DNA from: JAJEFO01 sp965214325
GTDB taxonomy: Bacteria; Pseudomonadota; Alphaproteobacteria; Rhodobacterales; Rhodobacteraceae
Direction of reading: 5' to 3'
Assembly: GCA_965214325.1 (NCBI GenBank)
Contig: CBDCBG010000006.1
Coordinates: forward strand, 744,001 to 808,000
Length of the DNA stretch: 64,000 bases
Shown: piece after piece, positions 1 to 9,204 of the stretch
Layout of the letters: each line of letters begins with the position of its first letter
Position numbering within the stretch: the stretch's first letter is position 1
Program-made: the position numbers and the translations under genes
The notes under the pieces: generated by a model
The model's database searches: none
The model's input: only the letters and a program-made list of their open reading frames with translations
Told to the model about the DNA's origin: nothing

Positions 1-668
1 CGCTCAAGGTCGGAACAACGGGCGACTGGAACCCGATGACCCTGCGTGACCCGGCCACAAACGAGTACAAGGGCTATGACATCGACATCACGACCGAGCT
101 TGCCAGCGATCTTGGCGTTGAGGTCGAATATGTACCGACAGACTGGAAGACGCTGGTCAACGGCGTGGTCGCCGGCAAGTACCACATCACTGGCTCGGCA
201 TCGATTTCGCCGCCACGGATGAAGGTCGCGGGATTCTCGGACAGCTACATCGCCGTCGAACTGTTTCCCTTCACGACAAGTGACAAGGCCGACAATTTCG
301 ATGGCTATGATTCGATCAACCGCGCGGGCGTCAAGGTTGCCACAACCTTGGGCACAACGTTTGAAAAACGGGTGCGCGAGTGGTTCCCGAATGCCGACAT
401 CAAGGTGGTCGAGGCCCCGGCGCGCGGGTTCCAGGAGGTTCTTGCCGGGCGCGCGGATGTGTTCATCACCTCGAATATCGAAGGGTCGACACTCGAAGCC
501 AAGTTTCCGGTCGTGCGCGTCAAGAACGCCGGTCCCCGGGCTCCCTCGCCCATTGCCATGCTGCTGCCGCAGACCGACCAGGTCTGGATCAACTATGTGA
601 ACAACTGGATCAAGGTGAAGAAGGCGCAGGGCTTTTTTGAAGGAAACCGGGAAAAATGGGGTCTGTGA
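1..668 (+). CDS. Periplasmic amino-acid-type solute-binding protein, 5' end missing
   Basis: The gene is already open at the first base of the window; the frame reads LKVGTTGDWNPM before the first internal ATG at 36, so its start and signal peptide lie outside. The sequence looks like the type 3 periplasmic binding fold of polar amino-acid ABC transporters, and most like the cyclohexadienyl dehydratase (PheC) branch: an N-terminal GTTGDW segment, GYDIDITTELASDLGV, and a SISPPRMKVAGFS segment. PheC makes phenylpyruvate from prephenate or arogenate in the periplasm, whereas relatives only bind amino acids; this cannot be decided from the sequence. No transporter gene follows; the next gene is a divergently placed XRE-cupin regulator. 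Family-level call is solid, function is not. Confidence 0.8.
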   Translation, partial: LKVGTTGDWNPMTLRDPATNEYKGYDIDITTELASDLGVEVEYVPTDWKTLVNGVVAGKYHITGSASISPPRMKVAGFSDSYIAVELFPFTTSDKADNFDGYDSINRAGVKVATTLGTTFEKRVREWFPNADIKVVEAPARGFQEVLAGRADVFITSNIEGSTLEAKFPVVRVKNAGPRAPSPIAMLLPQTDQVWINYVNNWIKVKKAQGFFEGNREKWGL

Positions 669-864
669 CCGGATTGTGAAAGGAGCGCGTCACCCTTCTT
701 TCAGCGCGTGATGAGCGGTGGATTCGATCCGCCAACCGTAGCGAACAATGCGCGAATAGGATGGACTTCCAGACGATTCGGGCATGATCCTCCTTCGTTC
801 GCCCGCGTCATCACGGCCTGAGAGAACGCTCACGGAAGCGCCCGGCTTCCGCAGTCGGGCGTCT

Positions 865-1473
865 TCAACTCCTGCTCGGCACCGCCTTTGAGATCACGGT
901 CACGAAACTGACCGTATCCGTCTTCAGTTCAACCGGGCCATGTGTGGCGTTCGATTCGAAGCTCAGGCTGTCGCCCTGTCGCATGTCGTACGATTGCTCG
1001 CCGCAGCCATAGACCATCTCGCCATCGGTGACATGGATGAATTCGACACCCTGGTGTTGGTACAGCGGCCTTGGAACCAATGGCGCCTCGAGCGTGACGC
1101 TGAAGCTCTCGAAACTCACATGTTCGGCCTCGGCCCTGCCGATCAACTTGTGGCGGTGACCGTAGCCGCTGCCTAGGCGCTGAACCGTCACGCCCTCGCC
1201 CGCCGACACGAATGAGACATCCGAGCGTTCGACTGTCCCTGCGAAAAAATTGATCAACGGCACGCCGATCCCGCTGGCCAGCGCTTCCAGCGATCCAAGC
1301 GAGGCCGAAACCTGCCCCCGCTCGATCTTCGAAATCATGGCGGTCGAAACGCCGGCACGACCGGACAGCTCGGCAAGTGTCAGCCCTGCCAGCAAGCGAT
1401 GTGTCTTGACCGCCGACCCGACCAATTGATCCAAAGGCGGCCCTTTGGCGCTCTTGGAAGGCTTGTCTTCCAT
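865..1473 (-). CDS. XRE-family transcription regulator with C-terminal cupin domain
   Basis: 202 residues. An N-terminal XRE helix-turn-helix covers about residues 15-75 (LAGLTLAELSGRAGVS then TAMISKIERGQVS). A cupin sensor domain covers about 110-195 (RPLYQHQGVEFIHVTDGEM, then a GDSLSF turn and THGPVEL). Proteins of this build are usually local regulators of amino-acid, polyamine or sulfonate use; the cupin binds the effector. It is transcribed away from the creatininase-family gene at 1949, with an IscB-derived element in the 475-bp interval between them, and it converges on the binding-protein gene upstream. Its target is inferred to be one of these neighbours; no operator was identified. 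Confidence 0.88.
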   Translation of the reverse strand: MEDKPSKSAKGPPLDQLVGSAVKTHRLLAGLTLAELSGRAGVSTAMISKIERGQVSASLGSLEALASGIGVPLINFFAGTVERSDVSFVSAGEGVTVQRLGSGYGHRHKLIGRAEAEHVSFESFSVTLEAPLVPRPLYQHQGVEFIHVTDGEMVYGCGEQSYDMRQGDSLSFESNATHGPVELKTDTVSFVTVISKAVPSRS

Positions 1474-1555
1474 GGGGTCAAGGTACCGTCGAGTTGCAAA
1501 ATGGAAAGGTAATTCTCAGAATGCGGCACAACGCGTCAACGCATCCGCAGTCAGT

Positions 1556-1932
1556 GGCCTCTCCCTGAAGGGAGAATCTTGAGAAGTGAAAGCTCGGAAA
1601 GCCCATGCCGACCAGGACAAGGAAGGAGTTTTCCATCCGATCAGCCTTGCATCACGCGTGCAAGGCCAGCTCCGGGATGCTTGCTCGCTCCCGGAGCCTG
1701 GAAGATTCGTTTGCAGGCACGCGGGCCAGGCACGAAATGGGGCGAATCCAAGCGCGGCTATGCAAGAGGTGCGAGGGGAGCCGGCCACGCCGGGTGTCAC
1801 CTTGGGAGCTTCGGCCACCCTGCGAGCGGCGCAGGCCGCACGGCGACGCAAGCTCCATGCCTTCCCTTGTCAGTGCAGGGGCGCCCCGGAAGGGCCACCT
1901 TGCAACTCTTCCGCGCCCTGAAGGGCGGGGTT
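1556..1932 (+). mobile_element. IscB-derived element, copy A (protein-less, decayed)
   Basis: By eye this interval aligns with two other places in the window (copy B at about 45.68-46.69 kb and copy C at about 56.43-56.82 kb, both minus strand). It contains the 228-nt conserved segment annotated separately, about 80 nt of scrambled sequence, and a 3' hairpin at 1911-1930 (CCGCGCCCTGAAGGGCGGGG). No IscB reading frame remains, so it is a deletion derivative. The hairpin resembles the right-end hairpin of TnpB/IscB-type insertion elements. The base of the hairpin is 18 nt before the ATG at 1949, on the same strand. The left limit is uncertain: similarity is firm from 1603 and only weak at 1556-1570. 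Confidence 0.65.
1603..1830 (+). ncRNA. Omega-RNA-like conserved segment, copy A
   Basis: A 228-nt segment shared with 46455-46680 and 56571-56799. Landmarks in order are ATGCCGACCAG, GGGATGCTT, CTGGAAGATTCG, GCAGGCACGCGGGCCAGGCA, GGGGCGAATCCAAGCGCGG and GTGCGAGGGGAGCC. In copy B the same segment lies directly upstream of an IscB-like reading frame, which is where IscB omega RNA is encoded; that gives the identification. Copies A, B and C differ by many substitutions but have almost equal length (226-229 nt), which favours an RNA scaffold over random debris. In IscB systems the guide lies 5' of the scaffold, here just upstream of 1603. Expression is not shown by sequence. Confidence 0.5.
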
Positions 1933-1948
1933 CCTGCGGGAGCACGAG

Positions 1949-2695
1949 ATGAAACTGGAACACATGACCTGGTACGATGTTGACGGGCGCATATCGGCAG
2001 GCGCGGCCGTCATGCTGCCTGCCGGCTCGACCGAGCAGCACGGGCCAATGGGTCGAATCGGTACCGACACGATCTGCGCCGAAGCCGTTGCACTGGCTGC
2101 CGCCAAAATCTGCGATGCCATCGTCGCACCCCCGCTGGCCTATGCGCCCGCGCCTTTCAACACCGGGTTTCCCGGAACAGTCTCGGTGTCCGCAACTACA
2201 TTCCGCACCCTCGCGAACGAAGTCATTGCCGGGCTCCTGGCACAGGGATTTTCGGGCGTGTTCGTGTTGAACGGGCATGGCGCCAACCTGGAACCGCTCA
2301 ACCAGATTGCCGGCACGATCCCGCCTGAAATGCTGCAGATCCGAAGCTGGTGGGAGCCCGCGCCCGTGAATGAAATGCGCGAGGACTTTTACGGGGATTG
2401 GGAAGGCATGCACGCCACGCCGTCCGAGATCGCGATCACCCAAGGCCTTCTGGGGCCGCTGCCACCCAATCAGGCAACCGAACCGCCAGAAAGGCTGAGC
2501 GCCGCGTATCTGCGCGCGCGCAAGGGCGATCTCCACGGTCCGCCGGATGAACATCGTGCAACATTTCCGGATGGCCGGGTTGGCTCCCACTCGGCGCTTG
2601 CCACTCCGGAAGATGGCGAACGGTTGCTGACTGCCGCCGCCAAGGCCATTGCGCAGGACTACGCCGCGTTTGAGGGACGGTCCCGCAGGCGATGA
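1949..2695 (+). CDS. Creatininase-family amidohydrolase
   Basis: 248 residues. The N-terminal LPAGSTEQHG and GTDT segments are the metal-binding signature of the creatininase fold, and a later LNGHGAN and a GMHATPSEIA segment supply further metal or substrate contacts. Members open cyclic amides (creatinine, mycofactocin precursor, formamidopyrimidines) using one or two divalent metals; the substrate here is unknown. The chosen ATG has the purine stretch GCGGGAG about 8 nt upstream. That stretch directly follows the right-end hairpin of IscB-derived copy A, so the element now supplies or borders the translation start region. It converges on rnj, with about 140 bp between. Confidence 0.88.
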   Translation: MKLEHMTWYDVDGRISAGAAVMLPAGSTEQHGPMGRIGTDTICAEAVALAAAKICDAIVAPPLAYAPAPFNTGFPGTVSVSATTFRTLANEVIAGLLAQGFSGVFVLNGHGANLEPLNQIAGTIPPEMLQIRSWWEPAPVNEMREDFYGDWEGMHATPSEIAITQGLLGPLPPNQATEPPERLSAAYLRARKGDLHGPPDEHRATFPDGRVGSHSALATPEDGERLLTAAAKAIAQDYAAFEGRSRRR

Positions 2696-2837
2696 CTTCA
2701 GGTCCTCAGGAGGGGTCGACCGACCGGCGGGCCGGCCGTCGTTTCCCGTTCGATCGGACGCCCTCCGGAATCCGGACCCAATTCAGGTCAGACCAATGCG
2801 CATCGGACGCGCCTCGCGCGGTTCCAGACACTCGAGC

Positions 2838-4508
2838 CTATCGACTGATCAAGACGGTAACTTCCGGCTTCTTGCCGATTTCCGCGTCACAGATCCTGCG
2901 CACGACGCTTCGCAGCTCGCCTGCAAGTTCGTCATCAAGTCCGGCATGCCCCGAACCGCCAAGCACCGCCGAACGCCGGACCTGCCGGTCTAGCTCCGTC
3001 TCCAGAACTGTTTCAAGGGATTTCCCCGACACGCCAATCCCCGGCAGCCCCGTCAAGTCGGCCCAGGGCCCGCCGTCGGATTCGTCCCCCTCCAGAATCA
3101 GGGTAACCGCAACGTGGCCGTTCATGGCCATTCTTGTCCGATTCCGGACGACCCCGTCCAGCGCCCCGATCTGCACCTTGCCATCAAGGAAGGTGCGCCC
3201 CGGCTCTGCATGGCCCGTGACTTTCGGCGCGCTGCCAGTGAGGTCCACGATTGAGCCATTGCCCGCGACGAGCGAGGCAATGCCGTTCCTGGCGGCCAGT
3301 CGCGCGTGCTCCTTGAGGTGACGGCACTCTCCGTGCATCGGAACCACGATCCTGGGCCGGAGCAACTCGTGCATTCGGTCCAGGTCGGGTCGGTTCGCAT
3401 GGCCGGACACGTGATAGAGGCTTGACGTGTCATCAATCACGTCGACCCCTTTCCTCGCCAAGGCGTTCACGACCCGGAGCACGGCCTTTTCGTTGCCCGG
3501 AATGGTCTTCGACGAGAACAGGAAGGTGTCGCCTTCGGACAGTTCCAGGCCTTGATACTTGCCACGGGACAGTGCCGCTGACGCGGCGCGACCTTCGCCC
3601 TGCGAACCGGTCACCAGAAGCATCAGATTCTCACGAGGCACGCTCTTGGCCTCTTCTGGCGAGACGGTCTTCGGAAAGTCGGTGAGAAGGCCGGTCGTGA
3701 CCGAATCTTCAACCATGCGCCGCATCGCCCGACCTAGCAGGCACACGGACCGGCCGGCCGCCTCACCGGCCGAAGCGAGAGTCTTCAGCCGTGCCACGTT
3801 CGAGGCGAAGGTCGTGGCGGCAAGCATGCCGGACGCAGTCGCCGCCAGATCTCGAATCTCGGCCCCGATGCTGGCTTCGGATCTGCCGGGCAAGGGCGAA
3901 AACACGTTCGTTGAATCACAGGTCAGCACGTGCACGCCATGATCCCCGATTCCCTTCCAGAACGTCTCGTCGAATGCCTCGCCCACGACTGGCGTCGCAT
4001 CGAGCTTGAAGTCGCCCGTATGCACGATCCGGCCACCGGGCGTGTCGATGATCAGGGCGGAGCTTTCCGGAATCGAGTGGCTGACAGGTGCGAACCCCAC
4101 CCGGAACGGGCCGACCGGCACGGTCTCCGGCCATGGTTGAACGACCTTGACGACTTCGCTGTCCATCCCCCGTTCCTCGATCTTGCGACGTGCCAGGTGT
4201 CCGGTGAAAGCCCGCGCGAAGACCGGCGCTTGCAACTGCTGCCAGAGATGGCCAAGCGCACCTACGTGATCTTCGTGGCCATGCGTGATGAAGATGGCGT
4301 CGACCCGGTCCGCCCGCTCAGCCAGCCAGCCTATGTCTGCAAATATCAGGTCCACTCCTGGCGTGCTTTCCATGTCCGGGAAAGCCACGCCAAGGTCCAC
4401 CACGATCAGGCGTTCCCGGTCTGGCGAACCGTAGCCATAAACATAGGTGTTCATTCCGACCTCGTCCGCGCCGCCGAGCGGCAGATAGAACAACCGGTCC
4501 CTAGTCAT
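2838..4508 (-). CDS. rnj: Ribonuclease J family exo/endoribonuclease
   Basis: 556 residues, normal length. The metallo-beta-lactamase core shows ITHGHEDHVGAL (motif 2, the HxHxDH zinc site), HTGDFKLD, CDSTN, and a beta-CASP part with GSQGEG and HVSGHA; a C-terminal RNase J domain follows (about 450-556). RNase J degrades and matures mRNA and rRNA 5' ends in the cytoplasm. The start codon overlaps the coaX stop by 4 nt, so the two are translationally coupled. The order birA-coaX-rnj downstream of nuoN is usual in Rhodobacterales, although birA and coaX are separated here by decayed genes. The gene ends facing the creatininase-family gene. Confidence 0.95.
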   Translation of the reverse strand: MTRDRLFYLPLGGADEVGMNTYVYGYGSPDRERLIVVDLGVAFPDMESTPGVDLIFADIGWLAERADRVDAIFITHGHEDHVGALGHLWQQLQAPVFARAFTGHLARRKIEERGMDSEVVKVVQPWPETVPVGPFRVGFAPVSHSIPESSALIIDTPGGRIVHTGDFKLDATPVVGEAFDETFWKGIGDHGVHVLTCDSTNVFSPLPGRSEASIGAEIRDLAATASGMLAATTFASNVARLKTLASAGEAAGRSVCLLGRAMRRMVEDSVTTGLLTDFPKTVSPEEAKSVPRENLMLLVTGSQGEGRAASAALSRGKYQGLELSEGDTFLFSSKTIPGNEKAVLRVVNALARKGVDVIDDTSSLYHVSGHANRPDLDRMHELLRPRIVVPMHGECRHLKEHARLAARNGIASLVAGNGSIVDLTGSAPKVTGHAEPGRTFLDGKVQIGALDGVVRNRTRMAMNGHVAVTLILEGDESDGGPWADLTGLPGIGVSGKSLETVLETELDRQVRRSAVLGGSGHAGLDDELAGELRSVVRRICDAEIGKKPEVTVLISR

Positions 4509-5281
4509 GCTTGATCCTTGTTGAAGCGATGAATGACGGCCAGCCCGTAGATCGTCAGGTCGTCGTCGATCGCGTCAAACCGGATGTCGCCCTGCGCGAA
4601 CAGCGGCGCCAGCCCGCCCGTACCTATGACTTTCATGTCCCGCCCGTATTCCGCCGTGATGCGGGACACGACGCCTTCGATCAGCCCGCTGTAGCCCCAG
4701 TAGACGCCTGACTGGATGCAGGCAACCGTATTGGCGCCGATCACCCGTTCGGGCTGCGTGATATCCACATGAGGCAGAGCTGCGGCTCCGGCATGAAGCG
4801 CCTCCAGGCTGAGATTCACCCCAGGCGAGATCACGCCGCCGACGTAGGCCCCGTCATGCGCCACGACGTCGAAGTTGGTAGCTGTGCCAAAGTCAACGAC
4901 GATGGCATCGCCGCCATGTCGATCGGACGTTGCCGCTGCATTGGCGAGCCGGTCCGGGCCAGGCGTGACGCCCGCCTCGACCCTTGGCGGAACCGGAAGC
5001 AGACAGTCCGGTTTGCCCACAACCAGCGGCCTGCAATTGAAGTAGCTGTTGCAAAGAACGCGAAGATTGAACACGACACGCGGAACCGTCGAGGAAATCA
5101 CGACCTCGTCGATCTGCACACCCGAGAGGCCTTGGGCCTCCATAAGGGTCGAAAGCCACACGAAATACTGGTCCGCAGTCCTCTGATGCTCGGTCGAGGC
5201 ACGCCAGATGCCCAGAAACGAAGTGCCGTCCCAGATCGCGAAAACAGAGTTCGTGTTGCCCGTATCGATGCAGAGAAGCAT
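4505..5281 (-). CDS. coaX: Type III pantothenate kinase
   Basis: 258 residues. The N-terminal DTGNTNSVFAI is the ATP-binding phosphate-1 motif of the ASKHA-fold CoaX family; GPDRLANAAA and VDFGTATNFDVV are the pantothenate-contacting and phosphate-2 motifs, and IGTGG lies near the C terminus. CoaX phosphorylates pantothenate in the first step of coenzyme A synthesis and is insensitive to CoA feedback. It couples to rnj by a 4-nt overlap. The start ATG is preceded by CTGAGGGGAAAC, a good ribosome binding site. Confidence 0.95.
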   Translation of the reverse strand: MLLCIDTGNTNSVFAIWDGTSFLGIWRASTEHQRTADQYFVWLSTLMEAQGLSGVQIDEVVISSTVPRVVFNLRVLCNSYFNCRPLVVGKPDCLLPVPPRVEAGVTPGPDRLANAAATSDRHGGDAIVVDFGTATNFDVVAHDGAYVGGVISPGVNLSLEALHAGAAALPHVDITQPERVIGANTVACIQSGVYWGYSGLIEGVVSRITAEYGRDMKVIGTGGLAPLFAQGDIRFDAIDDDLTIYGLAVIHRFNKDQA

Positions 5282-5676
5282 GTTTCCCCTCAGAGCCCCA
5301 CTTCAATGCCTGGGCGCGAGTGTCTGCAGTTGATCAACGCACCCATGTCAGATCTTGTCAATATTCGCCAGACTTCTGATGGCATGGGGCGGTCTTGTCC
5401 GTTCCGGCGACGCCGGCACCCACCGCGCCCGTCCGAAGCGCCGGATTCCGCGCAAGTGGCAACGTCGCTCCTTTCAGGCGGGGACGCCTACGGCGCACGG
5501 AGGCCCGCCAGCCTGCACGGGTCGCGCACAGGATCCTCTGCCCCGCCGCCCAGGTGAGGTCGACGGTCGCCGAGCAAGCCGCGCGGTCTTCGGTCAGCCG
5601 CTTCTCCTGGCGGACGCAAGCTCGCAGCGGACAGCCTTCATCCCCTGGACGGAAGGCGCCGCGCGGACGTGGCTGC
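5282..5676. other. Gene-free interval between coaX and a decayed hydrolase
   Basis: About 400 bp upstream of coaX on its strand. I see no coding region that resembles a known family in any frame. The first 60 bp before the coaX start should hold its leader and possibly a promoter, since the interval separates coaX from birA. Next to two pseudogenes, the rest is probably decayed sequence. Confidence 0.5.
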
Positions 5677-6389
5677 TCAAGACTCGTCGAGGAGACCTGC
5701 GATCAACGCGTTGGAATGCCGAGGACGTTCGAGATCAACGGCATGTGCGCAAGCGGGTACGACCGCAAGGTTGCCGCCGGGGATCGTCCACCATGGCGTC
5801 CCGATCTGGAACCATTCGCAAGTGCGGTCGCGGTCGCCCCAAAGGAGCAGCGCAGGCGCGGAAATATTGACGAGGTGATGAAGCCCAGACCAACCGCGCA
5901 TGGCTTCCAGCCCCGCGATAGTCGCCGCCAGCCTGGCTCGCTCCGCGATGGCAGCGCAGGCGGGGTATTCCGGCGCGGATTCGCGTTCGAGAAACCATGT
6001 CGCGGCGATCCGGCGCGCAGCGCGCTGCGCGCCCTCTGTTCGGGCGCGTTGCATCGAGGTCTCGATCGGCTCAAGCCGCCCTGGCGATGCGCCGGCCGCA
6101 CCGGTTCCATGGAGCACCAGTTTGCGAACACGACCAGACGCAAGACGCATCAACTCTTGCACGATCATCCCGCCCATGGAGTAGCCAAGCAGATCGAATT
6201 CTTGGGGCGTGACCTCCGCCAGCACCCATTCTGCACAGCCCTTGGTCGTGTTGATGGTTGGCAAATGCGCGTCTTGCCAAAGCCTGGCAGGTCGACCGCA
6301 ACCAGTTCACGTCCTTCTGCCAAGGGCGCTTGCATGACCGATTGATCGCTGCCGCCCATGAAACCGTGGACAAGGACCAATGGCTTCAT
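5677..6389 (-). pseudogene. Alpha/beta-fold hydrolase, frameshifted
   Basis: The N-terminal part (from the ATG at 6389) reads MKPLVLVHGFMGGSDQ and continues to VDLPGFGK, the typical HGFxG oxyanion segment. The rest is in another frame from about 6264 and reads LLGYSMGGMIVQEL (the GxSxG nucleophile elbow), then PALLLWGDRDRTC (acid segment) and a final His in VVPACAHAVD. The frame change falls at about 6270-6278, where one extra base would restore a continuous protein of about 235 residues. The catalytic triad is otherwise visible. It is either a recent pseudogene or a single sequencing error. It sits between coaX and birA with a decayed proW-like fragment. Confidence 0.75.
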
Positions 6390-6825
6390 CGACGGCCACC
6401 TTGCACGATGCGGTCCAGAATCATGGCGCAGAAGGGGATCGAGAAGCCGGCAAGACTCCATTGTCCCGCCTCGGCGTACTGCAATGCCTCCAGGGCGTCT
6501 TCGCCAAGACCCTCGGCGCCTTTCAGCGAGCCGACGACACCTTGGCGAACGACAGCATGATCGCCTGGTTGATGCCCGCACGGACCGAGGGGCTGGCGAG
6601 CGGCAGGTCGACCTCTGTCAGCGGACACCACTTATTCGCGCCGAAACCGATTGCGGCCTCCCGCGCGCTTTCGGGCACGCCGCGCATGCCTGGAACTTTC
6701 AGGCGCACCACCGGGGTGCCGCCGAAGATCATCGTGGTCGCCACGGCGGCTGGCTTGCCTGTGCCGAAGAAGGCGATGACGGGGATCATGAAGCCCCCGT
6801 TGGGAAGGCTCGCCATCAGCTCCAC
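6386..6825 (-). pseudogene. Remnant of a ProW-type glycine betaine/proline ABC permease
   Basis: Only the C-terminal half of a ProW/OpuAB-like permease is visible, and in more than one frame. One frame has VVRLKVPGMRGVPESAREAA followed by IGFGANKW and LPLASPSVRAGINQAIMLSF, which is the EAA loop region of the family. After about 6530 a second frame continues with GAEGLGEDALEALQYA and AMILDRIVQG, the usual ProW end. The 5' half is missing beyond about 6825, and its binding protein and ATPase are absent. It is clearly non-functional, and it abuts the decayed hydrolase, so this stretch looks like leftovers of an inserted transport and hydrolase block. Confidence 0.7.
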
Positions 6826-6943
6826 GACGTGCAACTGCGAACGAGCCTGCAAGTTGCGTCGAGCCACGGGACGACGAAGCTTATGCTGGTCGGAGGCGTG
6901 AGGATCGAGACCGGGACGAGCCTGCGGGTGCTGAAGCGGATGC

Positions 6944-7726
6944 TCAGAAAATGACGTCGCCCGCCGGTATCCCAACTTGACCTGTTGAGGTCCGGAGCAC
7001 AAGCTGGCCAGCCTCGTTTACGGTCTCGAAGACGCCAGTGATCTCCGCCGTCCCCGTGTTCACGGTCATGGCCTCGCCAATTCTCGCCGCCCGCGAGAGC
7101 CAAGCCTCCCGAACGGGCCCGAAACCCTCTCGTTCGAAAAGCGCCTTGCCTTCAGCCATGGCAACAGCAAGACGCACCAGCAGGTTGTCGGCCGCGATGT
7201 CCGCTCCGGCGTCCCTGAGGCAGACCGGTGGCAGTTTCGCGTCGCAGAGGCCTTTCGGGGCTTCGACGAGGTTGACCCCGAACCCGATTGCCAGCCAGTC
7301 GAGTCGCTCGGCGGCTCCGGAACTCTCGAGCAGGATGCCAGCCACCTTGCCGCCAGAAAGCAGAACGTCATTCGGCCATTTGAGCGCAAGCCGCGCTTCC
7401 GGAACTACGCCGGCCAGCGCGACATAGAGCGCGTTCGAGGCCGTGAACGTATGCAGCGCCCCCTCCGCCGGCGTCGCGTCAGGCCGCCAGATCAAGGTTG
7501 CCGCGAAATTGCCTGCCGGATTCTTCCAGGCTCGCCCCCGGCGACCTCGCGCGGCCGTTTGGCGTCGCGCCATAATCCAGGTCGGCCGTTCAAGATCTCC
7601 GGCCCGCCGCGCCGCCTCGGCCATGGTGCTTTCGACTTCGTCCAGGACGATGCGATCAGTTCCGTCAGGCCAGACCGGGATGGCCGTCGATGTCCGCTTC
7701 TCTGTCACGGCATGCCCGCAGGACAT
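6944..7726 (-). CDS. birA: Biotin--[acetyl-CoA-carboxylase] ligase
   Basis: 260 residues. TAARGRRGRAWKNPAGN is the adenylate-binding GRGRxG loop, and ALKWPNDVLLSGGKVAGIL holds the catalytic lysine region; a short C-terminal beta domain follows. There is no N-terminal helix-turn-helix, so this is a group I enzyme that biotinylates carboxylases but does not repress bio genes. It follows nuoN by about 40 bp and probably shares its transcript. The first ATG is used here; a GTG at 7708 is an alternative, since neither has a strong ribosome binding site. Confidence 0.92.
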   Translation of the reverse strand: MSCGHAVTEKRTSTAIPVWPDGTDRIVLDEVESTMAEAARRAGDLERPTWIMARRQTAARGRRGRAWKNPAGNFAATLIWRPDATPAEGALHTFTASNALYVALAGVVPEARLALKWPNDVLLSGGKVAGILLESSGAAERLDWLAIGFGVNLVEAPKGLCDAKLPPVCLRDAGADIAADNLLVRLAVAMAEGKALFEREGFGPVREAWLSRAARIGEAMTVNTGTAEITGVFETVNEAGQLVLRTSTGQVGIPAGDVIF

Positions 7727-7767
7727 GCATGGCTCGGTGGATCGGCGCCCAACGGGAAGTGCATCCT

Positions 7768-9204
7768 CTACCGGACCAGCGTTGATGCAGCCGCCGCTGC
7801 CGGACCCTCAATGCCAACGAGGTTCCAGAGGCCGAAGAGCATCAAGGCCGCAGACGCGACCAGAAAGCCCGCGAGCACGGTCGAACCGCCCGCGTCAAGC
7901 TCGCTTTCCTCGTCGCCGAAATACATGATGTAAACGATGCGAATGTAGTAGAAGGACCCGATCACGCTGGCGATGACACCCAACGCGGCCAGCCAGACGA
8001 GGCCCGCGTCCACTGCCGCCAGCAGAACGGAGTACTTGGCAAAGAAACCGACAAGAGGCGGAACGCCCGCCAGGCTGAACAGAAGCACGAGCATCGCCAG
8101 CGCCCTTGCAGGGCTGCGCCGCGAATACAGCGACAGCGCCGAGATCTCGACCACAGGCGCACCGTCCCTTTCCATCGACAGAATAAAGGCGAACGTGCCG
8201 ACATTCATGGTGACATAGATCACAAGGTAGATCAGCATTGCCTCGACGCCGGCCGCCGTGCCTGCCGCCAAACCCATCAGTGCGAACCCCATATGCGCGA
8301 TCGAGGAATAGGCCATCAGCCGCTTGATGTTGCGCTGCCCGATTGCCGCCACGGCGCCGAGGAACATGGAGGCAACGGAAAGCGCCGCGAGAATCTGCTG
8401 CCAGTCACCGACGATGCCGCCGAACGCGCCGTAGACGACCCGCGCAAGCAGCGCCATTGCCGCGATCTTGGGGGCGGTGGCAAAGAACGCGGTGACCGGC
8501 GTCGGCGCACCTTCGTATACGTCGGGCGTCCACATATGGAACGGCACTGCGGAGACCTTGAACGCCAGTCCGGCGATGACAAGCGACAGCCCGATCAGAA
8601 GCCCCACCGGCGCTCGGCCTTGAACCGCCTGGAATATGCCGGAAAATCCCGTGGTGCCCGCGAATCCGTACACCAGCGACGCGCCAAAGAGCAGCAGGCC
8701 CGACGAGAGTGCCCCAAGAACGAAATACTTGAGGCCGGCCTCAGTGGACCTGACGCTGTCACGGCGCAACGCCGCAACCACGTAAAGCGACAGGGATTGC
8801 AGCTCGAGCCCCATGTACAGCGCCATCAGGTCGCTCGCCGAGACCATCACCATCATGCCGACCGCAGCCAGCGCGATCAGCAACGGATACTCGAAGCGAA
8901 GCAGGTCGTGGCGCGCCATGTATCCCTCGCTCATCAGAAGAACGGCCGCCGCCGAAAGCAGGACCGTCACCTTCGCGAACCGCGCAAACGCGTCGTCCGT
9001 GAACATTCCGCCAAACGCCGTTGCCGTGCCCGCCCCTTGCAGCCCGATCCAGGCCGCAAGCACGGCGAGCAGCGCCGAGGTCGTCCAGACCATCGCCGGG
9101 CCCAGGCGGTCACGGCCGCCATAGGCCCCCGCAAGCAGTCCGGCCATCGCAAAGATCGAAAGCACGATCTCCGGCAAGATGATGGAAAGATCTCCCGTCT
9201 GCAT
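7768..9204 (-). CDS. nuoN: NADH-quinone oxidoreductase subunit N
   Basis: 478 residues, a proton-pumping antiporter-like subunit of the complex I membrane arm with about 14 membrane helices. The conserved core is visible: GLELQSLSLYV, GLKYFVLGALSSGLLLFGAS, KVSAVPFHMWTPDVYEGAPT and the discontinuous helix region QRNIKRLMAYSSIAHMGF. The start is the ATG overlapping the nuoM stop by one base (TGATG), giving MQTGDLSI, the expected N terminus. Last gene of the nuo block before birA. Confidence 0.97.
   Translation of the reverse strand: MQTGDLSIILPEIVLSIFAMAGLLAGAYGGRDRLGPAMVWTTSALLAVLAAWIGLQGAGTATAFGGMFTDDAFARFAKVTVLLSAAAVLLMSEGYMARHDLLRFEYPLLIALAAVGMMVMVSASDLMALYMGLELQSLSLYVVAALRRDSVRSTEAGLKYFVLGALSSGLLLFGASLVYGFAGTTGFSGIFQAVQGRAPVGLLIGLSLVIAGLAFKVSAVPFHMWTPDVYEGAPTPVTAFFATAPKIAAMALLARVVYGAFGGIVGDWQQILAALSVASMFLGAVAAIGQRNIKRLMAYSSIAHMGFALMGLAAGTAAGVEAMLIYLVIYVTMNVGTFAFILSMERDGAPVVEISALSLYSRRSPARALAMLVLLFSLAGVPPLVGFFAKYSVLLAAVDAGLVWLAALGVIASVIGSFYYIRIVYIMYFGDEESELDAGGSTVLAGFLVASAALMLFGLWNLVGIEGPAAAAASTLVR

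Noticed and set aside
5282..5320. Possible fourth IscB-type right end before coaX (TTGAAGTGGGGCTCTGAGGGG)
   Set aside because: The similarity to copy B is short, the hairpin has only a 4-bp stem, spacing to the start differs (about 13 nt), and no omega-RNA-like segment lies upstream.
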